DNA from: Apium graveolens
Lineage: Eukaryota > Streptophyta > Magnoliopsida > Apiales > Apiaceae
Reading direction: 5' to 3'
Assembly: GCF_009905375.1 (NCBI RefSeq)
Contig: NC_133647.1
Span: forward strand, 6,200,294-6,264,293
DNA length: 64,000 nucleotides
The notes beneath the pieces were generated by a model. The model did not search any database and had not been told where the DNA came from. It saw only the letters and a list, made by a program, of their open reading frames with translations. Made by a program: the position numbers and the translations under genes. Positions 36,826-49,351 of this stretch are shown here, piece by piece. Position 1 is the stretch's first letter. Each line of letters opens with the position of its first letter.

Positions 36826-39000
36826 CTAAAGCCAATCACTCTGGTATCTAATACCCATCTCATCTTTATGACGATCAAAGTGACTTTCATAAAGTAGCTT
36901 TGTGAGTGGGTCTACTATGTTGTTATGTATGTCAACTCTAATTCAATACAATACAAGAAATGTTACCGCGCTCCCACTAACCCTTTTGTAGACGCATGGT
37001 TCATCTACGTTTTTGATAAAATCAAACTCTTTGATTGTCTCATCAAAACGAATGTTCCATCTACGAGAAGCTTGCTTTAAACCACATATGGTTAGCAGTA
37101 GCTTACACACTAGGTTTTCATTTCCCTTGGAAAGAAAACCATCTGGCTAATTGCCAGATCTCATAGTCGTAGTAAGCAGCAATCGCAAGCAAAATCCGAA
37201 CTGATTTTAACAGGGCTACAGGTAAAAGGTTTCATCAAAGTCAATCCATTGCCTTTGTTTGAATCCTTTTGCCAAAAGCCTGGCCTTAAAGGTCTCCACC
37301 TGGCCATCTGCTCTAATCATTCTTACGTATACCGTATACATAGATTCCATTTCGGATTTCATGGCACTATGCCATTTCTCTGAGTCAACACTACTCATAG
37401 CCTCATTATAGGTCACAGGGTCGTCATCATCAATGATCGACAACTCATTGTCATTCTCAATGACAAGGCCATATTACCTCTCAGGTTGGCGAGACACTCT
37501 CCCTGATCTATGAATGGGCTGTTCCACAAAAGGTTGTTCAGTCAGAACAGGTGTTTCCACTTGATCCGTAGTAGTTTGTGCTTCTTGAACTTCATCAAGT
37601 TCAATTTTGCTCCCACTGTTTCCTTCAAGGATAAACTCCTTTTCCAAGAAGGTAGCATGTCTGGAGACAAACACCCGATGATCAGTATAAAAGTAATACC
37701 CTAAAGTCTCTTTAGGATATCCCACAAAACTACATTTTACGGATTGATATTCCAGCTAATCTGGGTCAACTTACTTGACATAAGCTGGACATCCCCAAAT
37801 CTTAACGTGTTTAAGACTCGGTTTCCTTTCTTTCCATATCTCATACGAAGTTTGAGGAACAGATTTTGGAAGGCACCATATTCAGTAAATATGCTGAGGT
37901 TTCCAATGCATAACCCCATAGAAATATTGGAAGATTTGCATAGCTCATCATGGACCGAACTATGTCTAACAAAGTTCGATTTCTCCTTTCAGATACCAAT
38001 CTGGAGGAGTCCACTGGGAGACTATACCATTTACTTTGAGATAATCCAGAGACACTCCATTAAAGTATTCATCACCTCGATCTGATCGAAGAGTTATAAT
38101 ACTATGTTTGGTTATTTCTCCACTTCATACTTATACTCTTTGAACTTTTCAAAGGCTTCAGACTTGTGTTTCATCAAACACATATCCGAATCTAGATCTA
38201 TCATCTATGAAAGTAATGAAGTATGAAAATCCACCCATGGCTTGCGTAGACATTGGTCCACATACATCCGTGTGTACCATTCCTAGCAAATTTGCAGCCC
38301 TCTCTCCATGTCTACTAAATGGAGACTACAATGCCACTATAAAGTGAGATTTTCATCATCCCTTTTCTTTTATTAGTTTGTTCAATCTGAAATAAATTAT
38401 GTCACATACATACAGACCATTATTTAAAGCACCATGTCCATAAAGAATATTATCTCTAAGAATAGAACATTCATTATTCTCAATAATAAATGAAAATCCA
38501 GCCAAGTCTAACATGGGAATAATATTCCTCACAATCGAGGGAACAAAATAACAATTATTTCAAACAATAGTCTTGCCCGTAGGCCTATGTAAATGAAATG
38601 ATTCTACATCTTCAGCAGCAACTCTTGCTCCATTTCCATCAGTAGAATCACCTCCTCTTCCTCAAGAGTCCTACTTCTCCTTGGTCCCTGCAACAATTGC
38701 AGATATGAGAACCACAGGCGGTATCTAATACCCAAGTAGAAATTTGATTTAATGACATATTCACTTCTATCATGAACATACCTAAATCAGAAGCAGTAGT
38801 CTCACTACCCTTCTTCTTCTTCTTCAATTCTGCAAGGTAAACCTTGCAGTTCCTCTTCCAGTGCCCCACCTTGTTACAGTGAAAGCAAACAACTTTGCTC
38901 TTGGGGTCTTCAGCTTTTGGTGGAACCGGCGTTTTCTCACCTACTTTCTTCTTCTTGGAAGAGTTCCTCTTCCTTTTCTTAGGATTGGAACCTTCACCAA
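36826..39000 (-). pseudogene. pol of Copia F, internal region 2, with RT core deleted
   Basis: Same remains as region 1: protease block WVLDTACGSHICN near 38710, integrase blocks, linker (37725-37474), RT start (37443-37216) and RNase H tail, with the same loss of the RT core including YVDD. The protease frame shifts just after the active site because of a one-triplet A/AA difference near 38695 relative to region 1. Confidence 0.85.
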
Positions 39001-39618
39001 TTAGAAGAACATAACTCTTCTTAGGGGAAAATTCGATTCCGCAGTCTTCAACATGTTGTGGAGTTCAGGCAGGCTGACATCCAACTTATTCATGTGAAAG
39101 TTCACAACAAACTGCGAGAACGAACTCGGAAGTGATTGCAAGACCAGGTCTTGGCTCAGCTCCCCATCCATGGCAAAACCAAGTTGTCCAAGACGTTCAA
39201 TCAAATTGATCATCTTAAGTACATGGTCATTCACAGATGATCCCTCAGACATCCTACACCCGAACAGCTCCTTCGATATCTCATATCGAGCTGTCCTCCC
39301 TGCCACATCATACAACTCTTGTAGATGTATTAGGATAGTGTGAGCATCCATATGCTCATGTTGCTTCTGTAGCTCAATTTTCATGGAAGCTAGCATGATG
39401 CATTGAGCAACATTTGCATCATCTATCCACTTACGATACACAACATGTTCATCATTATGTGCATCACTAGCAGGTTCAGTAGGCTTAGGTGAGTCAATCA
39501 CGTATTCCAGCTTCTCAATCCTGAGAACAATTCTCAAGTTTCGAAGCCAGTCAGCATAATTAGGACCAGTCAATTTGTGAGCATCTAGTATGCTCCCGAG
39601 TGATAGTACAGAAGACAT
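39001..39618 (-). pseudogene. gag of Copia F, internal region 2
   Basis: 205 codons, starting MSSVLSLGS at 39618. Differs from region 1 gag at only a handful of residues. It ends at the same frameshift position (C4 run near 39026), so the lesion predates the duplication. Confidence 0.9.
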
Positions 39619-41429
39619 GACCTACAAAGTAAATCTGTAAATGATAAACACATAACAACACTTAGCAAATATTCGATTTCATTTCAAAACACTATATGAA
39701 TCGGGTCTTTATTCATAAGTGGCTCCCACTAGTTTTCTTAATTTATTCAACCCCCTACGTGAAAAATTAAGCATTCATAATGCTAGTGGGAATAGGGATC
39801 ATACATTCCATTACATGACCCCGGCTGTAGCACGAACCGCCATGTAATGTTCAATAGGCAGACAACTCTTGTCAATTACATCTCATGTTATTCCCTAATC
39901 AAACTTTAGCCTCTTGAATAATTGAGTCTCGGCTGTAGCACGACAAACTCAATATTCTAAGTCAAGTCTAACCCAACATTCCGTACAGTTGAATCAGTCC
40001 CCAAAGGCCCACGGCTGTAGGACGTACCGACCTTTAGATTCTTATTCAATGTACACATCTCTATGTAATAGACAAGTATTTCTTATTTCGAAATCAAAGC
40101 CATCGGCTGTAGCACGAACTGACAATGATTCAAAAATAAGAACTACTTTTCTATCATGTTGGAAGGCTATGACCGACACAAGCCCGTTGTATCATTGGCC
40201 AATTACTACTTGATATTATTTAATTTTAGAGGGATTATATTACGTTACAATCATAATCATATTATAAAGAGATTCTTCCTTTTAAATTAAATATTTCAAA
40301 TCAATAATCAATAATCAGATGATTCCCTGATCGGGTGGAGCATTGTCAAGAGGCGTCACTTAATAACCCTTTCTTACAGATCGAAATCTGTTGTTGACAG
40401 AATCATCCTTTCTCTCATATCGAAAATTCATATTCAATTACGTGTTTCACAAACACAAGAATCTCATGATTGTATTCATAATATTGTTATTAAGGTTATG
40501 AAACAATTTCACTATACTAGGTTGTCTAACAAACGCCTTATGTTCATTTAAGTTCACCTAAATCTATCATCTCATGATAAACTAAGCATATATCACATAT
40601 ATCAATATGAATAAACATCAAGGTAGGCATGTTATATCATCTAGCACATTAGTCTAAGCATTATACATCTTTATGTATCACAAGAAGCATTTAAAAGCAA
40701 CTAAAACAGTTAAAAATAGCTTTAAAACACTTCATGGAAATATAAACAGTTCAAAACTTTTATATAAACTAAAATTGATCACTCCATTAGATCCGTGTCG
40801 AAAAAACGAATCCAACGGTATATTGCACGCCTAAAACGGAGTTACGAAACTCCCAGAAAATTAATTTTAAAATTAACAGACGGGCTGTAACGCATTACAG
40901 GAACGCGTTACAAGCCCTGTAACGCATTCTGGTGATGCGTTACAAGGGTGTAACGCATTCCGTGAATGCGCCACAGGTGTGTAACGCATTCAGGGAATGC
41001 GTTACATCCCTATTTTTTTTTTATTTCTGCAGCAGCAGCCGCCTTTTCTCTCTCGAAATCCGTGCTGCTGTGTCTGTCTCTTTGTCAGCATCAGTACAGC
41101 AGTCCCAACACAGCAGATGCAATACTTTTACAGATATATACATACATACAATTCATATATAGATATATATAATTATTTAATAACGAATTTTAATTGAAAC
41201 AACTTCAAAAATTCATAATAAAAAATCTATACATCCTAAAATTATGAAAAAAATACCCAGACGATCTACAACACTTGTAGAACCCAAATCAACATTCAAA
41301 ATTATTATGAGAAACGATTTCTTGTCAGACAAAATCAATCCATAATATAACTTGTAAAATCATAATTAATTCATACAAGCACATAAAATTCTGAAATTTT
41401 TACCACAGATCTATATGCATACAACCTAT
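39619..41429 (-). repeat. Long leader of Copia F, internal region 2
   Basis: Holds the same repeats as region 1: CGGCTGTAGCACG motifs at 39822, 39930, 40012 and 40104, and the GTAACGCATTC inverted-pair cluster at about 40885-41012. No gene. Confidence 0.85.
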
Positions 41430-41441
41430 GTTCTGATACCA
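41430..41441 (-). other. Primer binding site of Copia F, internal region 2 (one mismatch)
   Basis: The minus strand reads TGGTATCAGAAC, one change from the initiator tRNA-Met complement seen at 35128-35139. Confidence 0.85.
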
Positions 41442-41442
41442 T

Positions 41443-43114
41443 TGTTGGATTTTAAATGCAGCGGGGGCGTGGAAAAACACATTTACACATACAAAATCCA
41501 AATAAAAGCATATAAATCGTGAATAAAAATTCGAGGGATCGAATCTAACCTTTAAAAATAATTCGGAGACAACGATCAGAGATCCTTAGCAGTTGCTCCT
41601 CAAGTGTGAAGCACTCCACCGGTATCCACCAAGAAAACGATGTTAAGGAGGAGGAAGGAGGTGGAGAGAATTGGGTTTTCCAAACTTTTTGGGTTTTCGG
41701 GTTTGATGTGGGTTAGAATAAAATAGGGTCTATAATAGTGTATTTATAGGCAAAATTTTTAGCTGAAATTTTCCCATAAATATTATTATTATTATCCCAT
41801 TTATTATTCTTATTAATAATTAAAACACCTTTTAATTATTAATCCTTTTTCTAGACACTTTAGAAATAATTCTCTCTCTTGATTTAATTTCCAAAAATTA
41901 AATCCTTTAATTAATAATATTAAGAATTTTTCTTAATTAATTTATAATCAATTAAATCTCATTTAATCAATTATTAAATTTTCCAATTAATTATTTATTT
42001 CATAAATAAATAATTATCAGCCATTATTAATTAATTCCTCCACCATTAAATCATTCTCTTTTTATGGTGTGACCCTGTAGGTTCAATATTAAGCCGGTAG
42101 TAGAAATAAATAATAATAAAACTATTTTATCATTATTTATATAAATTCTCTAATTTATTAAATATGAATAATTAATTAATCACATTTATTCTACATCGTG
42201 AGGGATACTTCTCAGCATATCGCGACTATCCGGATAATATGAATTCACTGCTTAGAATACCAAGAACCTATTCAGTGAATAGTTACCGCACAATAAACTC
42301 CTTCTACCCTACAATGTCCCGATTAAATACAAGGCATGGATCTCGTGTCAAGCCTATCTAATTCAATCATTTGCTTACCATTTACTATGCGTAGTTCTAT
42401 GCAAATTAGAAACTCCTTTCTAATTTCATTCACTCTGGCCAGAGATTCCTGAACTAGCATAAGTGGATCAGCCTTGAACATTCGCTTCCTTCACTGGAAG
42501 GGGTAGATCCTTTATTGATCATACACTATCTTCGTGTACAAATTCCTATACCCAGAAGAGCCCTAATAATTGTCCCTGGAGACTAAGAACTAAACCAAAG
42601 CATAGTTCAGTGTACACAAGATGACTATGATGACCTCAAGTCTAAGGATACTTGTACAACTATCACTATGTGAACAACTGCTGACACGTGAGTGAACTCC
42701 ATCAGTTGTTCAGCTATGCGAGTCATGTTCAGTGAACTTATTCTATAATAAGCACCTACATACTAGCTATGGTGTCACCACACAAATGTCTATGAGAACA
42801 GACATCCTTCATAATGAAGCAAGCATATTATGTACCGATCTTTGCGGATTATTAATTACCAGTTAGTAATCCTATGACCAGGAACTATTTAAGTTTAGAG
42901 TTATCATCTTTTTAGGTCTCACTATTATGATCTCATCATAATCCATAAAAAGCTTTACTCTAAACTATGGTATATCTTATTTAAACACTTAAATAGATAA
43001 AACCCGTAATAAAAACAAAACAAGTCTTTATTAATATCAATGAAATCAATACAGATTGCATAAAATTATTCCTAAATCCTAATACATGATTGGACTTAGG
43101 ACATATTCCTTTCA
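41443..43114 (-). repeat. Right (5') LTR of Copia F, 1672 bp
   Basis: Near-identical to 35141-36811, with TGAAAGGAATATG at its minus-strand start. Directly followed by Tat element G sequence at 43115. Confidence 0.93.
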
Positions 43115-43152
43115 CTCGCCATCCTGACGAGTGAGAATCGTATCCGGCTGCC

Positions 43153-45114
43153 CTACACATAGTAAACCTTCAGGTTTTGTGCATGCCAAGTTCTCGGGAC
43201 TTCAAAACCATCCATAGTCTCTAGCTTGTAGGTTCCTCTACCTTGTACACTCTTGACTCTGTACGGCCCTTCCCAATTCGGGGCAAGCTTCCCTTTTTGT
43301 CCTACACCAGATGCTTCTATCTTCCTCAAGACTAGATCGCCTTGTTTAAAAAACCTTTCTTTAACCCTTAGGTTGTAGTAGAATGAAGCCTTTTTCTGAT
43401 ATTCTACTATCTTTGCATGTGCCTTATCTCGCACTTCATCGATCAGATCCAGGGCTAACCTCTGCCCTTCCTCATTTTCTTCTGCATTGAAAGCCTCAAT
43501 CCTTGGAGAGGAATGTGATATCTCTACTGGAACTACTGCTTCTGCCCCATATGCCAACATGAAGGGAGTTGCTCCTGTCGTGACTCTACAGGTAGTCCTA
43601 TAGGCCCATAATATGGGAAATATCTCATCCACCCAATTATTTCTTGACTTCTCGATCCTTTTCTTTAATCCATTCAGGATTATTTGATTTGCTACTTCTG
43701 CTTGCCCATTAGCTTGTGGGTGAGCCACAGAGGTGAACCGTAACTCAATTTCATTTTCTTCACAATACTTCTTGAATTCCTCGTTGTTGAATTGTGTTCC
43801 ATTGTCAGTGACGAGGATACGGGGAATTCCATATCGGCACATAATATTTTCCCACAGGAATTGTGCAACCTGCTTAGTTGTGATTTTGGCCAAGGGTTTG
43901 GCTTCAATCCACTTGGTGAAATAATCAATGGCTACAATTAGAAACTTCCTTTGTGCCGTGGCCATAGGGAAAGGCCCTAGAATATCCATCCCCCACATAG
44001 CAAAGGGAATAGGCGAGTTGATAGAGGTCAGCATCTCGGGGGGTTGTCTAACAACTGGTGCATGCTTCTGACAGCGATCACACTTCTTCACATATTCTTT
44101 GGCATCAGCCATCATTTCTGGCCAATAGAAGCCTAAACAGGTTATCTTATGAGCCAAGGCCCTGCCCCCCAAGTGTTGTCCACAAATACCTTCATGCACT
44201 TCTTCAAGAGCCAAGCGTGCCTCATCGGGCCTGAGACACCTCAAGTAAGGAACCACGAAAGATCTTTTATACAGAATCCCATCTATCAAAGAGTACCTTA
44301 GTGCTCGAATAGTTAACTTCCGTGCTTCAGATGCATCGCTTGGCAACCAACCGGTCTGAATGTGAGCCTTGATGGGATCAATCCATGACGTCCCCAAGCC
44401 TATGGGAGCCACTAGCTTAACATCTATGCTTCGTGTCTTCAAAACACGGAAGTACACACTTCCTGAACTTTCTTCAATCTCAGACGAAGCAAACTTTGAT
44501 AACGCATCTGCCTTAACATTTTCTTCCCTTGGAATGTGTTCAACATGGCATTCATTAAATTGGGTCATCACAGCCCTTACTAGGCGTACATACTTAGCCA
44601 TCGTATCATCCCTTGCCTCAAATTCTCCCTTTACCTGGGATATGATCAGCTTCGAGTCTCCACGGACCTTTAAGTTTTTGACTCTAAGTGTCCCAGCTAG
44701 ACCAAGGCCAGCTATCAGGGCTTCATTATTTGTGGTTGGGAAGTCTAGCTTCATAGCATACTCAGTCAAGAACCCATCAGGGCTTTGCAAAACCAACCCT
44801 GCTCCACTGGAGTTTGTTTTTGATGCTCCATCAAAATAGAGAACCCAATATTCTTTCTCATCCTTCTCTTTGCCCCCATTATTGACTCCCTTGTCTTGAG
44901 GTATGGCATCTTCCCGCCCTCCGACTTCTTGGTTGGGTATAGTACATTCCACCATAAAGTCAGCTAGTGCCTGGGCTTTTATTGCCGTACATGGCTTATA
45001 CTTGAGATCAAACTCTCCCAGCTCTATTGCCCACTTAATCAATCTCCCACTTGTCTTGGGACTGTGAATGATATTTCTCAGTGGCTGATTTGTCAGCACC
45101 TCAATCTGATGAGC
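43153..45114 (-). pseudogene. Second (archaeal-type) RNase H and integrase of Tat element G
   Basis: A 648-codon open stretch (45099-43153) continuing the RT frame after a single TAG at 45115-45117. First the end of RNase H (SPKTSGRLIKWAIELG), then the extra RNase H block YWVLYFDGASKTNSSGAG, then the integrase HHCC zinc site (ICGQHLGG ... CDRCQKH), then catalytic blocks with WGMDILGPF, VTDNGTQF and QANGQAEVANQ (D, D, E all present), and a C-terminus ending in the usual WHAQNLKVYY. No chromodomain, as expected for Tat. This is the best preserved integrase in the window. Confidence 0.93.
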
Positions 45115-46430
45115 CTAAAAGTATGGACGCAGTTTTCTCGAAGCCATTACCAAGGCTAGAGCAAACTTCTCAATAGTTGAATAATTCAATTCAGCACCAT
45201 GCAAAATTTTGCTGACATAGTATACGGGTTTCTGGACTTTCAGTTCCTCCTTAACCAACACCGCGCTCAAGGCGCTCTCTGAAACAGCCAAGTACAAGAA
45301 TAAAACTTCACTCAGAACTGGCTTGGCCAACAACGGGGCCTGGCCCATATACTTCTTTAACTCTTCAAATGCCTTCTGATTTTCCTCACTCCATACAAAG
45401 TCTTTGATGTTCTTTAGTGACTTGAAGAATGACAAGCACTTGTCTCCTGACTTGGAGATGAATCGTCCTAGCGCAGCAACCCTTCCTGTGAGCTTCTGAA
45501 CATCCTTGATAGTTTTTGGTGGTTCCATGTCCAGGATCGCCTTTATTTTATCGGGGTTAGCCTCAATTCCCCTTTTTGAGACCATCAATCCCAAGAATTT
45601 TCCAGATCCTACTCCGAAAGCACACTTCGTAGGATTCAACATCATCTTGTGGTACCTCAGGACCTCAAAAGCTTCCCTCAATTGGGTTATGTGATCAGTC
45701 TTTACTAGACTCTTGACTAACATGTCATCAACATAGACTTCCATAGTCTTACCGATAAGATCCTTAAAAATTTTGTTTACCAACCTTTGATAGGTGGCTC
45801 CTGCATTCTTGAGACCAAACGCCATAACAAGATAACAATAAACACCAAAGTCAGTGATGAATGATACCTTTGGAATGTCATCCTTATGCATTTTGATCTG
45901 GTTGTATCCGCTAAATCCATCCATGAAACTCAGCATCTCATGTCCAGCAGTGGCATCAATCAAAGTATCAATCCTCGGCAACGGAAAACAGTCTTTAGGG
46001 CATGCATCATTCAGGTCAGTAAAGTCTATACACATCCTCCACTTTCCATTAGCCTTCTTCACCATTACCGGGTTTGCTAACCATTCCGGAAATTGAATCT
46101 CCTCAATAAAACCAGCCTCTAAGAGCTTTTCTACCTCCTGTCTTATAGCTTCTTGTCTTTCCGAGGTAAAATTTCTTTTCTTTTGTTTCACGGTTTTCCG
46201 GCTTGGATCCATGTTTAACTTGTGAGTAATCAGTTCCGGGTCTATGCCTGGCATATCAGCTGCTGACCATGCAAACACATCACTATTTTCTTGCAAAAAT
46301 TTCATCAACTTCCCTCTAAGGGGCTCCTCTAATGTGGCTCCAATGAAAGTCATCCTCTCAGGATTCTTGGGGTCTAAAGGAATCGAAACCAAATCTTCTG
46401 CTGGCTTTCCTCTCTTCTCCAATCCCGTTT
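45115..46430 (-). pseudogene. Reverse transcriptase and RNase H of Tat element G
   Basis: 435 codons open (46422-45118). RT blocks: NPVMVKKANGKWRMCIDF, then the catalytic YVDDML at about 45724-45740, then LTGRVAALGRFISKS and the RNase H start LYLAVSESALSAVLV. It lies in a different frame from gag-protease, and the two overlap by 65 bp (46358-46422), so a frameshift separates them. Ends in a TAG consistent with a Gln codon change. Confidence 0.93.
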
Positions 46431-48733
46431 CGGGTGGGAAACTTCATGACTGAATGGTAGGAAGAGGGGACTGCCTTGAAGGCATGTATCCCTGTTCTCC
46501 CCATGATAGCATTATAAGTTGAACTAGCCTTTACCTCCACGAAATCCAACATTTGCGTTGCTTGCCTTGGTTCCGTACCTATGGTTGTTGGCAATTTGAT
46601 TATCCCTTCCACAGGACATTCTACTCCAGCAAATCCATATATCGGCATGTCGGTTGGTGTCAACTGGGAGTCGTTATACCCCATCTTTAGAAAGGCGTCG
46701 TGGAGCAAGATATCCACAGAAGCACCATTATCCACAAGGACCCTCTTAACCGGGCTATTTCCTATTATTGGTGTTATGACCAATGGGTCGTCATGAGGAA
46801 ACTTGACACCCTCTAGGTTAGAATCATCAAAAGCCAATGTTACTTCTGTCCTGGCCCTTTTCGGGGCTTCTCCAACAATATGCATAACCTCTCTAGTATA
46901 TGCCTTTCTGGAATTTTTGGACAATCCAGCAGCAGTTGGACCTCCAAAGATCGTGTTTATCACAGGTCCTCGAGGTCGCGGCCCTCCAAAAATTGCATTT
47001 ATAACCGGCCCTCTAGGTTGGGGATTCCGCCCCTGATTGTCTTGGTCCCTCCTACGATCTTCAAAGTTCTTCCTTCCACTATTATTCCTGTCCCCTCCTT
47101 CTCCAGTATACTTGTTCAATCTCCCTTTTCGAATCAAAAACTCAATTTCGTCCTTTAATTTCCTGCACTCATCGGTGTCATGGCCAACATCTTTGTGGAA
47201 TCTGCAATATTTGCTCTTATCTAGCTTGGCTGGATCAGCTTTCAAGGGCTTAGGCCAACGAACATCTCGATCTTTCTCGATCTCCATCAAGATCTGGCTT
47301 CTAGGAGCATTCAGTTTAGCGTATTCGGTGAACTTTTGCCCAGGTCCTCCCTTCTTGGGGGTTGAATCAGGATTTTGTTCTGTTCTAGGATACTTGTCCT
47401 TAGCGATATACTCCAAATCAGTTTTTCGCTTCTTGCCTCCAGTGGGCTCATTACTTACTACGGTCTTCCTCATGCTTTCTTCAACCTTGATATACTTCCC
47501 TGCCCTCTCTTGGAGCTGCAACATGCTTTCAAGGGGACGTTTGGCCAAGGACATCTTGAAAAACTCATCCCTAGTTCCTTGTTGCAGTGCTATCATAGCT
47601 ACCTTATCATCAAGGTCTGGGACTTTTAAAGCCTCCTTTGTAAAACGATTCAGGTAATCTCTCCTTAGCTCCCTGCACAATACTCATAAGAGATGCTGAA
47701 CTTTTCTCATGGACTCTCCCACAAATGAACTGCTTAATAAAAGCCTGGCTTAACTCTCTGAATGATCCAATAGAGTTTGGGGGCAAGCGACTGTACCATC
47801 TTTGAGCCATACCCAACAGGGTTTGAGGGAATGCCCGACACTTTATAGCATCATTCACGGGTTGCAGCAGCAGTGCATTAGAGAATGTCCTAACATGATT
47901 AGCGGGGTCTCCCGTGCCATCATAGGCTTTTATAGTGGGCATCTTGAACTTCCTTGAGATATGGGCATTCATTATCTCTTCTGTGAAGGGTGGAGTTGGA
48001 TCATCAGGATCTCCAAGGGGAAGGAGATTGCTTGGATCAGTTCTTGGGACAACAACCCTACTTCGTACCGGACCATCCAGGTCTATGATAGGAGGAGGAT
48101 TTCTCCCCTAGGAGGTATCTGGGGTCTGGTGGCCTGGTGAGCTTCCAAGTCACGCCTCAGCCTTTGGATCTCAGCCTCATGAGCCCTGATCCTCTCCTGC
48201 ACTTCTTGGGGATTTGCCCCTTGGGTGCTTTGAGGGCGTTGCCTTCTATCAGCCATCGGCTCTTTTCCAGGACGCCTCCTTCTTGGGGCCACTTCATCAT
48301 CTGAAGATTCGGAGTCTCTCTCATCAGTGTAAGGACCAGAAAATTCCCGATCCTCGGGAATAGGAGCCAAACCTCTTATATAGGGGGGTGATTGCCCTCG
48401 TGCTTCGCTTCGCCCAGCATGTCCACTTCCTCCAACCTCGGGGTAAAGGGGCATCCCATAAGGGGGGTTAGTAGTAACAACAGTTGAATATTCATACCCG
48501 ACGGGTCGAGAAGTCACAGGTACATGTACTTGTTGAACTTGAGAATTCGTACCTTGAATATTCGGGGGAGTCGTCCCTTGTGGCTGAGGTTGAGTTGCCC
48601 CTATCTGGGCTTCCCCTTGGGTAGATGCATAAGTTGAGTGAGGAGGAATCTCCACGGTTGACGAAATCACCTGGGTTGTCCCTGATGGTGTTCCTTCCTC
48701 CAGAGCTCTAATCGTTCTCCGTGTTCTCGCCAT
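46358..48733 (-). pseudogene. gag and aspartic protease of Tat element G, two frameshifts
   Basis: Starts at ATG 48733, only 17 bp after the PBS. The first part (48733-48083, 216 codons) is Pro/Gln/Arg-rich and ends with a frameshift near 48105. The capsid part (47972-47610) has the Tat gag block FKMPTIKAYDGTGDP, and a second frameshift near 47680 leads to 47680-46358. That last part holds YCRFHKDVGHDTDEC, the Tat zinc-knuckle-like motif, a short repeated PRGPVIN[AT]IFGGP pair, and protease with VDNGASVDILL (active-site Asp in D-N-G instead of D-S/T-G, common in Tat). Confidence 0.9.
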
Positions 48734-48750
48734 GGTTGTTGTTGTGCTTT

Positions 48751-48766
48751 CCCACAGACGGCGCCA
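48751..48766 (-). other. Primer binding site of Tat element G
   Basis: The minus strand reads TGGCGCCGTCTGTGGG, 2 bp from the LTR end. This PBS form is common in Tat elements. Its start matches tRNAs ending GGCGCCA (tRNA-Asp-like), but I am not certain of the primer. Confidence 0.8.
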
Positions 48767-48768
48767 AA

Positions 48769-49351
48769 TGTTATGGATTAAAAACTAATATATATAATTG
48801 CTGTATTTAGTACTAAGGAACGTGAGCTTCGAGGCTCGATTTGACTGCTCTTGTGTTTCGTGACTCAATCTGCCTTAACAAGATGCCTACGTACCTTGCT
48901 GATTGCCAAGGATCAAGTCAAAAAATGTAGTTCTGATTTGTGGGGTGAGGCCCCTTATATAGATGTTGGGAGTCCTTGAATTGGACTTGGTATAAGAGAC
49001 TTGGTGGGCAAGTCTCATAATTAGAATGGACTTTGGAGTCCTAGATAGTAGGAAACTGATTCCTTATCCTTTTAGGTCCCTTTGAGGCTAATCTGTTAGG
49101 ATTTATATCCTTATCGGGACTCTTCTCAACAGTTGATTTTTCCCTTATTAATTAATTACGAAATTAATTAATAATCAGGGTTTTTGGGCCTTCTTTGTTC
49201 CATCAGGCCTGATCTGGTCCATCAGGTCTGATCAGGATGTTAATCTTTTTGGTCTGAATGTCATACATCTTCTTATCGGGCCTAGTAGTCCATACCTTGT
49301 ACAATTAATGCAGTATTTAATTATACTATCATAATTTATTTATCCCTATCA
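48769..49351 (-). repeat. 5' LTR of Tat element G, 583 bp
   Basis: Minus strand begins TGATAGGGATAAATAA (49351) and ends CCATAACA (48769) next to the PBS. TATA box on the minus strand at 48955-48962 (CTATATAAGGGG), followed by the GTACGTAGGCAT block shared with H. The flanking 5-mer GCTGA (49352-49356) would be the target duplication, but the other copy is lost. Confidence 0.85.

Larger units (their letters stand above)
30265..43114 (-). mobile_element. Element F: Copia retrotransposon in a three-LTR, two-internal-region tandem
   Basis: Minus-strand order: LTR (43114-41443), internal region 2 (41442-36812), LTR (36811-35141), internal region 1 (35140-30477), truncated LTR (30476-30265). The two internal regions match with an offset of about 6335 bp and share the same gag frameshift and the same loss of most of RT. 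Gag resembles the short UBN2-type gag of Tork/TAR-like Copia elements; the lineage is uncertain. F is inserted in Tat element G, 38 bp after the G integrase stop (candidate target duplication CTCGC at 43115). Confidence 0.9.
43115..49351 (-). mobile_element. Element G: Tat-type Ty3/gypsy retrotransposon, 3' end lost
   Basis: Minus-strand order: LTR (49351-48769), PBS (48766-48751), gag-protease (48733-46358), RT-RNase H (46430-45115), second RNase H and integrase (45114-43153). The tandem RNase H plus extra RNase H before integrase defines the Tat group (Ogre/Retand-like). Its 3' untranslated region and 3' LTR are absent: Copia F follows and then a breakpoint at 30264/30265. G sits inside solo LTR I. 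Confidence 0.9.
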
